DNA from: Bettongia penicillata ogilbyi
Lineage: Eukaryota; Chordata; Mammalia; Diprotodontia; Potoroidae
NCBI GenBank assembly: GCA_023548195.1
Contig: JAJHZJ010000419.1
Span: forward strand, 3,054,273-3,118,272
Reading direction: 5' to 3'
DNA length: 64,000 bases
Below, in pieces: positions 9,823 through 20,820 of this stretch (position 1 is the stretch's first letter; each line of letters starts with the position of its first letter). The notes beneath the pieces are model-generated. The model ran no database searches and was not told the DNA's origin. It worked only from the letters and a program-made list of their open reading frames with translations. Made by a program: the position numbers and the translations under genes.

Positions 9823-12800
9823 CTCTATAGTCCTACTAGGAGCAGTAAATGGGCCTGGGGGTTTGGTACTCAGAGGCAGAAAGTGGTTGATCTCCAGTTC
9901 CAAGCCATAGTAAAGCCAACACTAATCAGGTGTCCACACTAAATGTAGTACTAATATGTTGGCACCCCTCCACTGCCTCCCTCATCCAGGCTGCTGAAGG
10001 AAGGGGGAACAAAATTTCTGTGCCAATCAGTATTGGGATGAATGTGAATGGTTGTTTTACTTCTAGCCTGGGGAAGACAGGTCCAGTCTATCACACACAA
10101 AAATGCCAAGGGGTTGGGATCTTTGTTATGCACCAGTGGAGGAAATGCCAATATTGAGAAAATCAAGGCTCCATGGATGCTTACAATGACCCACACCTAC
10201 TATAGAAATATGTATGCTATGAATTTAAATATAGTGCTGACTACCTTTAAGTCCATATTACTCCTATATTTGACAAACTCCTTTAAAAAATACAAAGGAT
10301 CTAGTTAGAATGAAAAGATCTAAATTGCTTACCACTTAGTTAATTGGTATCTAGGGTCAATTCCATACTGAATTAGGGGGTAAAGTGCACTTTCTCCCTA
10401 TAGGGAGTAGATCAAAGAACATCCTCAGTCAACTTGGTGAGTTTAGGAAAGGTAGGGAGCCTTTGTTTTGGGACCTTGATCAGATTGATGTCCGGAGAGG
10501 GTGGACTTTGCCAAATGAAAGCCTAGGGGAGAAGATGTTAAGGATGATTTATTGGCTCCATTATTTGGGGGCTGAGCTACCTAAACTAGGTTAGTTTAAA
10601 AAAAAAAGGAGGCTTCTTTTGGAACAGAGAGCTAAGAACAAACCTCAGCACAAAGCTGCCAGGGAGCAGCCAATAGAGGCACATGGTTGTGGTATGTGTT
10701 TGTATACATTTGGCTCCAATATGAGAGTTCCTGGACCCCATGTTCCTGTTCCTAACCTCCTAGACAGAGGGGGGAAGAGTGGATTTCTTGGACAATGCCA
10801 AATTCTTGATCAGTATGATCTTAAAACTCAATCTTCTAAGAAGAAAGGGGCCATTTCCTGGGCAGTGCTAGTCCCTGAGATGCCTTGCAAGCAATTTCCA
10901 GTTCATTTCCCTTCTGGGGAATTCCAAGCCTGAAGGGTAATGCTAGAAAATTCAACAACCGAATGTGTCTCTGAGGTAGGACAGTACGAGGCAGTTGCCT
11001 CCATAACAACCCCAAATTCATTTCCCTTCCAAGTGGAGTCCAAACTACTGGACCATGCAATGATTCTATAGAGCCCTTCTCTAGTGATTAGGGAAAGGTA
11101 GACAAGACAATAAAAAGGGAAGCGGCATCCTATTGACTATTTATGAGCCTCTGTGAATGCTTAATTTTGTTTTTCCATTTTCTGTGAGACAGAATACTGT
11201 CCTTTATTAGATATAAATTGTTACTCTGAGTGTTTATGTGGGACCCATGACCCATTTCTTCACATAATATAGAGACCTGGGCACGAGTTATTTTTTGAGA
11301 TGTGTTTTGAGATTTCCTAGAGGCTATTCAGAGTTGGAAAAAACAAAGTAATATGATTTAGGGGGGGGCATGCCAAAGACTGAACTCAGTTCTGTAGGCT
11401 CAGAGCCAAGGGTTCTGAGCCTCAAAACCTTTTCTGAGTCATCCCTAACCTCCCCTAACATTCTCCCTCCTTGGCTCTGTGAAAGGATTTTGTCCAGGAA
11501 TCACCCCATGAGTCCTGGTGATAAGTGCTCCTTTTTATGTTAGATTCAGTGCATCTCGAGGGAACAGGCAGCATTAAAGAGACAAGAGGGAGGTCCCTCT
11601 GTTAGAGTTTGTTCTATTTTTTAAGGGAGCCAGAGAAGTGCTCATACCAAGAGTCTTCTCTTTCTTTTTTAATTAAATATCATTTGATTCATATTTATAA
11701 CATATATTCATAACAGGCATTTACATTTATTCTTAAAAGATTGTACAACAAAGGTTCTGCTGAAGTTTTCTTTAAAAAAAAAGGTTTATTTTGCATTTGG
11801 CAACCACCACACAGCATCTAAGAAAGTTATAAAATACCATGTTTTCCTTGAAAATGACAAGGCTCCATAGGAACAGTTTGTTTAGGAGATTATACCATGT
11901 TCCCAAATATGATGTTTATTTAAATTTTATGAAGCCCTAACATATAATAGATTGACTGGGTCAGAATATTTGAAATCAGGACTCTCCTAGGAAATCCAGG
12001 TAATTAAGCCATAAAGCACTGAACTGGTTAGAGTGAATAGGCAGAAAGTACTCCCTAGGTGACCTCAGACAAGGCATCATTTCCTAGGGTACTGTTTCCT
12101 CATCTACATAATGAGATTGGATTAAATGTCTTCTAAGTTCATTTTCAACTCAAGATCCATAACACTTAGAGAAGAGAGACCAAGTAAACAGAGGGAAGTG
12201 ATGAATGTTCATGTCTCAGTGGTAGGCTATTCAGTGGCTCTCAAAAACCATATATTTTAAGTTAAATTTGCATTTTAACATTTTTCCATCACCTTCTTAA
12301 GCCTAGACAAAACAACAAAACAATAAATCAAATCCCAACTTGTAACAGAATTGCAGAGTTCCAAGATATAAATACTTCCACTGAAAATTTTAATATACAT
12401 TCCTGAGAAGGCGGATCCGGCACACTCCTACATCTAAATTATTGCTTTGGCAAATGACAGTCTCCCTGGGTCTCAGTTTCCTTATATGTAATATGAAGGG
12501 GTTAAATTGGAGTTTCCTTCACATCCTAGATCTATTACCCCATGATCAGTATCAGTGGAGGTGGCAATGGTGATGGTAATGGACAGTAAACGGAATAAAG
12601 TGGGCCTATTAGAAGACAGAGGACATTAGTAAGCTGAAAATTTCTATTTGCATTCCTATTTTGTAACTAAAATTTCTTCCATTTTTACAGTGAAATGGCA
12701 ACATCCCAATTTTTAAAAATACAATTGCCTCCTTATTAATCTCAAGTTCTTTGTATATTTTCCAAGTTGTCTACTTCTTTCTTTCCTCAATATCTTTAGT

Positions 12801-12866
12801 TTTCCTAATAGCAGCATAGAGATACATACAGACTGCTTCACTCCTGGTGGCAATTCTCCTTTTATA

Positions 12867-13159
12867 AGTGTGTGTTGGTCGTTAGTTTTTGAAGAAGACC
12901 ATACCATCAGAGAAATGATGACATGACTTGCACTTGACTTTGTTTTGAATGAGGGAGGGCTGTGCAGGTCACCAGCCTCACTTCTTCTCCAGAGCCATCT
13001 GAATCCAGTGACCAGATACTGGAGATGACCCTGGATGAGGCAATTGGGTTTAAGTGACTTGCCCAAGGTCACACAACTAGTGAGTGTCAAGTGTCTGAGG
13101 GGAGATTTGAACTCAGGTCCTCCTGACTCCTGCACTCCACTGCACCACCTAGCTGCCAT
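12867..13159 (-). mobile_element. Class B SINE with target-site duplication
   Basis: This longer SINE (class B) has its head on the right (reverse of GCAGCTAGGTGGTGCAGTGG) and a tail on the left, with GACATGACTTGCACTTGACT and GAGCCATCTGAATCCAGTGA. It is flanked by CAATTCTCCTTTTATA (12851-12866) and CAATTCTCCCTTTATA (13160-13175), a 16-base duplication with one mismatch. That shows a single retrotransposition event. It creates a long spurious open frame on the minus strand. Confidence 0.9.
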
Positions 13160-13337
13160 CAATTCTCCCTTTATAGTTTTTTGCAAAAGGCCTAGATGGA
13201 GGAGAAAATTACAATGGATTGTATAAGTCATCCCCTTTCTCTGTGGGATCAAGACAGTGAAGACCAGAGCCACAAAATAATAATTGATAATAACATTGGC
13301 AACAAATATATATATATTATATAAGCTTATCACTCAC

Positions 13338-13429
13338 TCATCATAATCATCCATGTTATTTCCATCAGCATAGGAAGATCCATTCTGCATAGACACTTGT
13401 GGAGTCTGTATATTTCCCTCACAAGCAGC
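13338..13429 (-). CDS. WDR17: WDR17 exon W16 (variable linker)
   Basis: 92 bases, residues 708-738. The acceptor TTTCTAG is at the right and the donor GTGAGT at the left. It starts in phase 0 and ends with two bases (GA) of a Glu codon. It encodes AACEGNIQTPQVSMQNGSSY, then ADGNNMDDYD. This is a polar, acidic and Asn/Gly-rich stretch, likely a flexible loop between helices. It differs most from the human sequence I remember, while the flanking exons are strongly conserved. A second GT at 13333 would add four bases and break the frame, so the border was set by phase. Confidence 0.9.
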
Positions 13430-14097
13430 CTAGAAATTAAATGAACAGTGGTAAAACTGTTTTCAATTTGACAATTTCAGAAGATTTCACTTTAGAATTA
13501 AATAATATAAAACATATACTTTAGTACATAACTACTTATTGAAACATATTTTATAATGCAGAATTCTATTAGGAGGCATGTATTTTTTTGGTCTAAATCT
13601 GTGATATTATTGAGATAGGAAATACCATCCTCTGTACAGATCCACGGCTCATCAGTAACATCTCAATAGTCTTAGAGGTGCTTCAAGGCACTAAGAGTGG
13701 AAGTCTCTTTTTCAGAATCTTATTTAGAATTTAATTTGTATTGTAGGTCTAAGAGACTGGACTTGAACCTGGATCATCTTGATTCTGTGGCTGCCTCTCT
13801 CTCCACATGCCATGAGTCTTCTCATGAATGATGAGAGAAGTCTTTCAAAAATTAATGGTAGCAAAATGTTACTAAAACTACATAGTATCAGCAGGAGCAG
13901 TTTTAAGCAAGTGATTAAAAATTTTGTTTTAAAAACTCTGTATGTATGTATGATATATATGTATGTTATATGTACACACATATAACATACATATATATCA
14001 TATATATACATACTTTTTTTAAGCCAGCTTCCTACTTCCTTGAATAACCACCAACTCTGTCATGGTATATGAGAGTTATATTAGTGCTTTGTCATAC
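13430..14097 (-). other. WDR17: Intron between W15 and W16
   Basis: 668 bases. The only structure I see is the AT-rich palindrome at 13949-14002. Confidence 0.8.
13949..14002. repeat. AT-rich perfect palindrome, 25-base arms
   Basis: The arms 13949-13973 and 13978-14002 are exact reverse complements with a four-base loop (ACAC). The text is TATG/TATA-type low-complexity sequence, so it may be a folded microsatellite rather than a transposon. It could form a cruciform or RNA hairpin. Confidence 0.85.
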
Positions 14098-14230
14098 CTG
14101 TGCAACAAGGAGGGCTTCTCTAAGTTGACCTTTTGAAGTAAAAAAATTAACTAGCTTTTTCACATCCCCAGTGGCTATGCAATATGGGATGACATCATCA
14201 TTTACTTCCAGGATTAATTGCTCTGCTCTC
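14098..14230 (-). CDS. WDR17: WDR17 exon W15
   Basis: 133 bases, residues 663-707. The acceptor TTATTAG is at the right and the donor GTATGA at the left. The first base completes an Arg codon begun in W14; the exon ends in phase 0. It encodes RAEQLILEVNDDVIPYCIAT, then GDVKKLVNFFTSKGQLREAL, then LVAQ. The helix-turn-helix periodicity, with GDVKKLV and GQLREALLVA, resembles solenoid repeats of coat and IFT-type proteins. Confidence 0.95.
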
Positions 14231-14299
14231 CTAATAAAAAAATATATATATATTCAAATTGCAAAACTTGTAACAATAAATTAATATAAAACCCTAAGG

Positions 14300-14460
14300 T
14301 TTCCAAAACATTTTGCATACATATCTCATATGATACTCACAATTATTATCATCCCTATTTTATAGAGAAGGAAACTGAGGTTCAGAGAAGGTATGTGCTC
14401 ATGCTTATTCAGGTAACTGTCAGAATCGAGATTTTCTTACCTTAGAACACATTCCCTCTT
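14300..14460 (-). mobile_element. MIR-like SINE fragment
   Basis: Reverse MIR pattern with ATTATTATCATCCCTATTTT, GAAGGAAACTGAGGTTCAGA and a trailing TTAGAACACATTCCC. It is diverged. Confidence 0.6.
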
Positions 14461-14717
14461 TAGAGGAAAGAGTCATGGGTGAACTAAGATATTCCTGAAA
14501 GTCCACAGGAGGTTTCTGAGCTTTGTTTAAGTTATTACTCCACTGGCAGTAAAGACATCAGGAAGAATAATTTTCTACCTTTCTTAAGGCCATGAAATGA
14601 AAACTTTAGAACTTCATTGAAAGATGCAATGGCCACTTTTTTGCTTTCTTTAAGTACTGACAAAGTTTCTGGAAATCTAATGCCCTCACTTTTTCTATCA
14701 GATAATCAGCCAGCCAG

Positions 14718-14810
14718 CCAAGGTACATTTACTAAGTGCTTACTGTGGGCCAGACACTGAATTAAGTACCAGGGATACAGAGGAAGTCAAAAGACAGGGA
14801 GTACAATCTA
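14718..14810 (+). mobile_element. L2-like LINE fragment
   Basis: ACATTTACTAAGTGCTTACT, then GGGCCAGACACTGAATTAAG and CCAGGGATACAGAGG, as in L2 3' sequences. Confidence 0.55.
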
Positions 14811-15661
14811 GTGGGGAAAAAAAACATGTAAATATCTAGGTACATACAAAAAACAATCAGAACAGATGAAAGAGAATTTGAGAAGGGAAGATGCAACTCT
14901 ACAATATTCTGTTTTGGCTATGAAACATAAATAATTCATTGGTCTGCAAGAAATCTGGTAATGAAAAAGGAATTTAGAGGAAAACTTCACACTGGAAGTT
15001 TCTTCCCTTTTATCCCTATAATGAAGTCCTACATCATCAAAGTGAGAAACATGGTCTTAGTCATCAATGTGCATTGGGTAATTAAAAAATATTTATGATA
15101 TTGCCAATTTGCAAATTTCTTTAGTGTTGCAGTTAGTCATTCGTTCCTCCTTCTGTTGTTTCTGTTTCTGGGTCATTTATTTTTTGATTGTCTTGTTTCC
15201 ACCATTAGTAAATTCTCCAAGTAGCTGGCAAGTGTTTGGCAGTGGAAATGAGGGAAAGCTAATAGTGCGGAAAAGACAAAAGGGACAAAAAAAACTTTAA
15301 ATATATCTAGCGAGGCATTAGGAAAGCATTCTGATTGTTCGGTCTGATGACTCAGAAAACCTGAAGTTCAAGGGAGTGTTGGGATTGGTTGGTGAACTAA
15401 CAACTTAAAGAAAGGGGACCTTGAAACACAGAAAGCAGAAAAAATGAGAACTGAATTCACGGGAATGGGAGAGGCAAGTAAGTGAAAGAAATATGAGGAG
15501 AAAAGGAAAATGGCAGCAAGTGGTGAGGCAACCCAGAAAAGACATGAGGGGGTGCAAAGAAATGGCAAAAGGAAGAGAAAAGTTGCAGGGGTAGTTGTAG
15601 CTCTGAGAGATGTGTCAGACCTGTGAAGTTCTCCTTTTATGATGAAGAAGCAAATGACAGA

Positions 15662-15760
15662 TAAACAGTTTGTCAGGGAGACAGATGATAGATGAATGGA
15701 GAGAGATGACAGATAGATGATAGAAGGATGATAATGATAGATAGAAGATTGATGGCGCAG
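15662..15760. repeat. Degenerate GATA/GATG low-complexity tract
   Basis: Runs of AGATGATAGATGAATGG, GACAGATAGATGATAG and ATAATGATAGATAGAAG. It is imperfect and on the plus strand purine-rich. Confidence 0.8.
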
Positions 15761-16283
15761 AGAGATAAAGAGAAGAAAGAAACTTTCAGAATTGGTTACA
15801 GGCTCAGCATAGAAATGACTCAATCTCTTAAACAACCTATACCTGTATTACTTTATGATAATAATTTTTATTTTATGATTATTCCGAAGCATTGCAGAAT
15901 CCTGAGAAAGATTTGGGGATAGGGACAGAAGAAGGGAGCTATAGCTGTGATTTCATTCATTCTGTAGGGAACTCTCAGAATGGAAACTCCTTCTAACAAT
16001 ATAGATTGTACCTGCTCGGCAACAACTTATACCATTAAAAAATTCCCTGAGGAAGGGAGGTCAAATTAAATGATTCTCCAGCATCATATATCCAGTATAA
16101 ATCAGCATGGTGCTTCACATAAAGGATAAAGCCAGTAAATGTCTACTGTATAAATGAATGTTAAATGATGATAATTTGGTTTTGTGATTATCCAACACTA
16201 TTTCCTTAGACCATGATCAAAATAGGTATCTATTTGAATAGTCTGAAAATTCCCTAATCCTCTTTGACTGGTATGGTCTTTTT

Positions 16284-16526
16284 TCTTATTGTTACTGTTC
16301 AGTTGTTTCAGTCATGTTTGACTCTTTGTGACCCTATTTTGGGTTTTCTTGGCAGAGATTATGGCATAGTTTGCTATTTCCTTCTTACATTCATTTTGCA
16401 GATGAGGAAACTGAAACAAATAGGGTTAAGTGACTTGTCCAGGGTCACACAGCTAAAGTCAGATTTGAGCTCAGGAAGATGAATCTGCTTGACTCCAGGC
16501 CCAGACTCCACTTATCTACCTAGCTG
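16284..16526 (-). mobile_element. Class A SINE (antisense)
   Basis: Its tail is on the left (TTCAGTCATGTTTGACTCTT, GTGACCCTATTTTGGG) and its head on the right (CCACTTATCTACCTAGCTG). Between them lies CAGATGAGGAAACTGAAACA and GTGACTTGTCCAGGGTCACA. Confidence 0.85.
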
Positions 16527-16910
16527 AATTCGTTCTAGATACATTATAATATACTCTTCTGCATTCAGGTAGTATTCTCCATTAGGCTCTTTGATGGTGA
16601 AAATAGTTTGTGTCTTTCTTTGTATTCTCAGCACTTAGCACAGTGTTTAACACAGTGAATTCTTAATAAGTACTGGGTAATTGATCAATAGCATAGTAAT
16701 ATTCTTGAAGACTAGAATATATGCCATTTAGAAATGGAATGCAAAACTCAAAATGATAGCTCATTTTCCTGTAGTCATGCCTAAGGCCCAAAAGCAGAAT
16801 AAAAATACTTTGAACGTTTCTTGCTGATGAAAGAAAAAGATGTCCCACGGTGAAATTGTCCTCCACTAAGCTCTCCTGCAGTTCACTGGAAACAAGTGAG
16901 TTTTCCAGTT

Positions 16911-17115
16911 GTGTTGTTGTTTGTACTTCGCTTGAAGAGGACTATGACATCAGAGGGGTGACACCATAACATGCGAGTGAATTGGATTTAAGTGAGAGGG
17001 CGCTGTGCAAAGTCACCAGCCCCACGTTCGCCTCCAGAGCCATCTGGCTCCAGTGGCCAGATATAGACCAGGAAAACTGGAGATGGCACAGGATGCAGTG
17101 GGGCACCTTGGCCTT
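16911..17115 (-). mobile_element. Class B SINE, tail part only
   Basis: It has CGCTTGAAGAGGACTATGAC, then GCAAAGTCACCAGCCCCACG and CCAGAGCCATCTGGCTCCAG, then GGGGCACCTTGGCC. The tRNA-like head is absent, so the element is truncated. Confidence 0.8.
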
Positions 17116-18124
17116 TTCAAGCTAAGATCTTTTACCTTTGCTAAGAACACAAGTCTGTGGCAGCAGCATTCAGCTGTAAATAAGAGCTTTTGTTCTTCAG
17201 AGCCTTTATCACTGTTACTGTCAAGTATGGTAACAGTGAGTAAGTAGTAATGTTTTCATTGCCATGACAACTAGAAACTAAAGATTTTGTATCTACTCTT
17301 TATTTGTTTAATTTTTATTTTTTTATTTGGAGGAAGCCTGCAATTTTTCTGCAGATCAGTGGCCTATGGTAGAAAAATTCATTCCTTACTTGTGCCCTGC
17401 AGGCATTACAGTTCACCAAATGAGGGGTGAACCGAGTTAATAGGTCTCACTAAGTAGATATATTACTATCCTTAAAAATCTTGTTAGGACACTGGATTCT
17501 AGCATGCTTAAAGGGGAATATCTTTTAGTTAAATGGAAATCCTTTTATTACATCAATATATTCTATTACACTCTAGGAAAGAAAAAAAAAGAGAGAAGAG
17601 GAAGGAACACCAGGGATCATATTTTTAGGTTTATAGGATAGATATTTTCAAATGAAACCAAGAGTGAGTGGTGATTCCTAGGGTAATTCTCAGGACTTAA
17701 CTTCAGTAAGTGTGGCCCCCTTTTTTCCTCACTTCCTCAATTCCACAGGAACATGTGGTAGATCAGTGAAGTCCTACTAAGTGCACAAGCATCCTTTACA
17801 CCAACTTTTAATTAGCAGTCATACCAATATACATCCACCAAACTTTGTAATCCAATTAAACTAGATTAATAGGCTCAAGAGTGTGGACACTTGGATTATT
17901 TGGACATAGTGTTTTGTAGAATTGAAACCTCAGAGATGAGGTTCAACTTCCTGGACTGGGTCCAGGAAAAGAAACCACTGAGTTCTGGGAGTGGCTTGAG
18001 CAGAATCAGCTGTAGATCCTCTCTAGTTCTGAGAATGTTGATTATATATAATTATATAACCACATTTGTTAATGAAAAAGTTCATGTCTTGAAGTTGTAT
18101 CCTTTGATGTTGCCTTAAAATTCT

Positions 18125-19030
18125 ACTTAAAAAAAATCCAGCTTAGCTAATGGTTTATTTTACCATTTAAAAAATTCCTACTTTTATTAATTCCATTTTT
18201 ACACTTTATTATTAATCTTTTCTTTGGTTTTCAGGATTTGTTTTTGTTTTTAACTGGTTTTTAAAATTTTTTGATTTCCTAGTTTTTTATTTGCATGAGA
18301 GATTTGCTGATCTGTTCTTTCTTTCTTTTGAAGATGAAAGTGTTACATGATATATTATAAAAAATATATATATATATATTTTGGCTGTATCTACAAAACT
18401 TTGATATGCTGTCTCATTACTGTTGTTACTTTAGTGAAATTATGTATTACCTCTATGATTTGTTCTCTGACCCACCAATTCTTCAGTTATTTATTCTCTG
18501 ATTCTTTTCTTCAATGGTCCAATGTTGAATATAATTTTATTGCATTGTGGCCTCTAAGATTTGTTTAATATTTCTGCTTTTCTGCATTTGTAGAGTTTTA
18601 TGCCATAATATATGTTCAATTTTTATAAAGATGCCACGCACAGATAAAAATTATGTATATTCCTTTCTCTTCCTACATAGTAATTGCCAGAAAACTATCA
18701 TATCTAAATTTTCTAAAATTCTATTCAGGTCTTTAATTTCTTAGTTATTTTCAGTTAAATTTGTCTAGCTAAAAAAAGAGGCATATTGAGGTCCCTCACT
18801 ATTATAGTCTATCCCACTCTATAACTCATTTAGTTTTTCTCTTAAATATTTATACACTATACCATTCAGAGGATGGCAAGTACTGATATTATTAATTCAT
18901 CACCTCTGGTAACTTTTGAGCAAAATATAGTTTTCCTTTTTGGCTTTCTTAACCTAGTCTGTTTTTGATATTGCCTTATCTGAGGGTATGATTGCTACCT
19001 TGCCTTTTTTGAGTTCTTGACCTAGCTATA
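18125..19030 (-). mobile_element. L1 ORF2 fragment, antisense half of an inverted pair
   Basis: The plus strand reads as the complement of the middle of L1 ORF2: GACCCACCAATTCTTCAG, GCATTGTGGCCTCTAAGATT, GAGGTCCCTCACTATTATAG and TGATATTGCCTTATCTGAGG. It is heavily decayed, with many stops. It abuts a sense-oriented L1 3' fragment at about 19,030, the arrangement left by twin priming. Confidence 0.75.
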
Positions 19031-19690
19031 AAAGGTCACATAATAAACTAATTAGAAGAACAAGGAAGCAAGTACCTTTTGGATCTATGGATGGGGAAGA
19101 ATTCATGACCAAACAAGGAATAGAATGGATCACAGAAGATAAAGCATATGAATTTGATTACATAAAATTTTAAAAAGTTTTGTACAAACAAAAACAATGC
19201 AGATAGGATTTGAGGGGAAAAATTTAGAAGGAAAAAAATTTCTTCAGCATTTTTCTCTGATAGAGATCTCATTTCCAAATTATATGAGCAATTATTCAGA
19301 TTTATGACCAAAACAGTCATTCCCCATCTGGTAAATGACAGTTCTCAAGGGAATAAATCCAACCCATCTATAACAATATTACAGAAATGCTCTACATTAC
19401 TAATAGAGAAATGCAAATAAAAATAACTTTGAGGTTTCACCTTATATGAAATAGGTAGACAAAGTTGACAGAAAAAATGATCAATGTTGGAAGATCAGTA
19501 GGAAAACAGCACATTAATTTACTGTTGGCAAAGCTGTGAATTGGGTCCATCATTCCCATAAGAGGGCATGGGGGAACAAGAGGAATAAATGCATGTTCAT
19601 CAAAAACATTTTTTTTTAAACTGCACTTATCTGTGGAGAAATCTGGCTTTACCCTTTAACAATTGTGAAGAAAATGCAGTACACCCAATT
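19031..19690 (+). mobile_element. L1 ORF2 3' fragment, sense half of an inverted pair
   Basis: The sense text matches the end of marsupial L1 ORF2: CTATGGATGGGGAAGAATTC, GAATTTGATTACATAAAATT, AGTCATTCCCCATCTGGTAA and AGAGAAATGCAAATAAAAAT. It is broken by frameshifts and stops and has no intact reverse transcriptase. Confidence 0.8.
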
Positions 19691-20184
19691 TATTTATTTA
19701 TTCACAATAATGGGGAAAGAGATGGCCAATTTAAATTCCCAGATGTCACAAAAACATAGCCTCCTTAACATCAACAGACTTTCAAATTAAGTTTTGCCTC
19801 CTCTTTGGCTTTTTCACAACTGCTGGAGAATCTCCCAAAGGCTGATGAAAAGGCCAAGAGCCTGACAACATCAAGAAGGGGAATGTTGGAACTGGAAACC
19901 CTTTCCCTCAGGAGTCAAATCAAATCAGCATTCATTAAATCCCTAAATAAAGTATTATGTTGGGCTTGGGGGAAAGTATAAAGTTTAACTTAGGAATGTG
20001 AGCTAATTAATGCGGAGAATGAGATATAAACACAAGTAGCTATCACATTCACAAGTGCCTAAAATAGGAAAAAAAAATATTGCTATTGGGAGAGTCATGG
20101 GAGGCTTCCTAGAACATGTGGTAGTGAATTAGGGCTAGATTGGGAATCAAGGGAACTGGGTTCAAATCCTCACTTTACAATTTT

Positions 20185-20375
20185 CTGGAATAGTGAATAG
20201 AATACTAGACTTGGGAGTCAGGAAAAACTGGTTCAAATCCCATTATTGATGATAGCTGTATGACCTTGGATAAGCCACCTGATCTCTATGAATCTGAGTT
20301 TCTTCCTATACAAAATGATGGAGATGGACTTTAAGATGTCTTCTAGTTCTAGTCTATATTCCTATGTTTCCCTCC
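20185..20375 (+). mobile_element. Diverged MIR/tRNA-headed SINE
   Basis: GGAATAGTGAATAGAATACT, then GAGTCAGGAAAAACTGGTTC and TGTATGACCTTGGATAAGCC, ending in TTCTAGTTCTAGTC. It is old, with many changes. Confidence 0.65.
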
Positions 20376-20514
20376 TTTTGCAGATGAAGAACCTGAAGTC
20401 TATTGAGGATAAGCCATTTGTTATATAAAATATGAGAATGATCGTAGTAATCACAATTGGAAGAAAACTTTAAAAGCACCGTTTTAGTTATTCATTTTGC
20501 TTCTTCCTTAGAAT

Positions 20515-20820
20515 ATGAACGTGGCCTACCTTTGTAGGGTAGACTTTGTGGTCCCCTGAGGGAAGGCCTGTGGGTTCTATGTATGTGTAGAGTGTCATGA
20601 CTGCTGATTGGCTGAGAAACTTCAGGAACAGAGAAGCCGAGGAAGCGACTCGCTGGAGCCGTAGCACGTGAGAAGAAGCTGGCACCCTGACGTATGCCTT
20701 GATTCCCAGGCCCTCCATCCACCGAGATCGCTGAGGAAACGGCTCTCTCCTTGGTGGGGCTACAATTCCATCTTGTTTCTGGGCTGCCTCGCCGCCTAAC
20801 TCTTATGCATTCCATCGCCT
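20515..20820. promoter_or_regulatory. Isolated CpG-rich intronic block, possible promoter or enhancer
   Basis: About 13 CpG dinucleotides fall in 300 bases, 12 of them between 20,638 and 20,816, in a region where CpG is otherwise rare. It contains an inverted CCAAT box (GATTGGCTG, 20606-20614), an E-box CACGTG (20665-20670) and a CRE-like TGACGTA (20688-20694). Two minus-strand open frames (107 codons, 20492-20815, and 76 codons, 20488-20718) overlap here. A donor-like GTAGGC follows CTACAAAG at 20530. I do not recognise either peptide. It lies 400 bases downstream of exon W14 in the direction of transcription. It could be an alternative promoter with a first exon, an enhancer, or the remnant of a CpG-rich retrocopy. 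Confidence 0.45.

Larger units (their letters stand above)
6543..13337 (-). other. WDR17: Intron between W16 and W17
   Basis: 6.8 kb. It holds a MIR-like fragment (6650-6825), a SINE in L2-like sequence (8351-8606), an L2-like block (8690-9340), a MIR-like SINE fragment (9477-9638) carrying a hAT element (9639-9822), weak MIR-like traces near 7,495-7,640 and 12,005-12,180, and a class B SINE (12867-13159). The stretch 10,330-11,660 is richer in GC than its surroundings but I recognise no family or gene in it. Confidence 0.75.

Noticed and set aside
12713..13333. 206-codon open frame on the minus strand, the longest in the window
   Set aside because: Most of it is the class B SINE at 12867-13159 plus its flanks; no protein family is recognisable.
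15368..15835. 155-codon minus-strand open frame, rich in Ser, Leu, Phe and His
   Set aside because: It covers the purine-rich GATA/GAAA tract, so stops are rare by composition; it has no similarity that I recognise.
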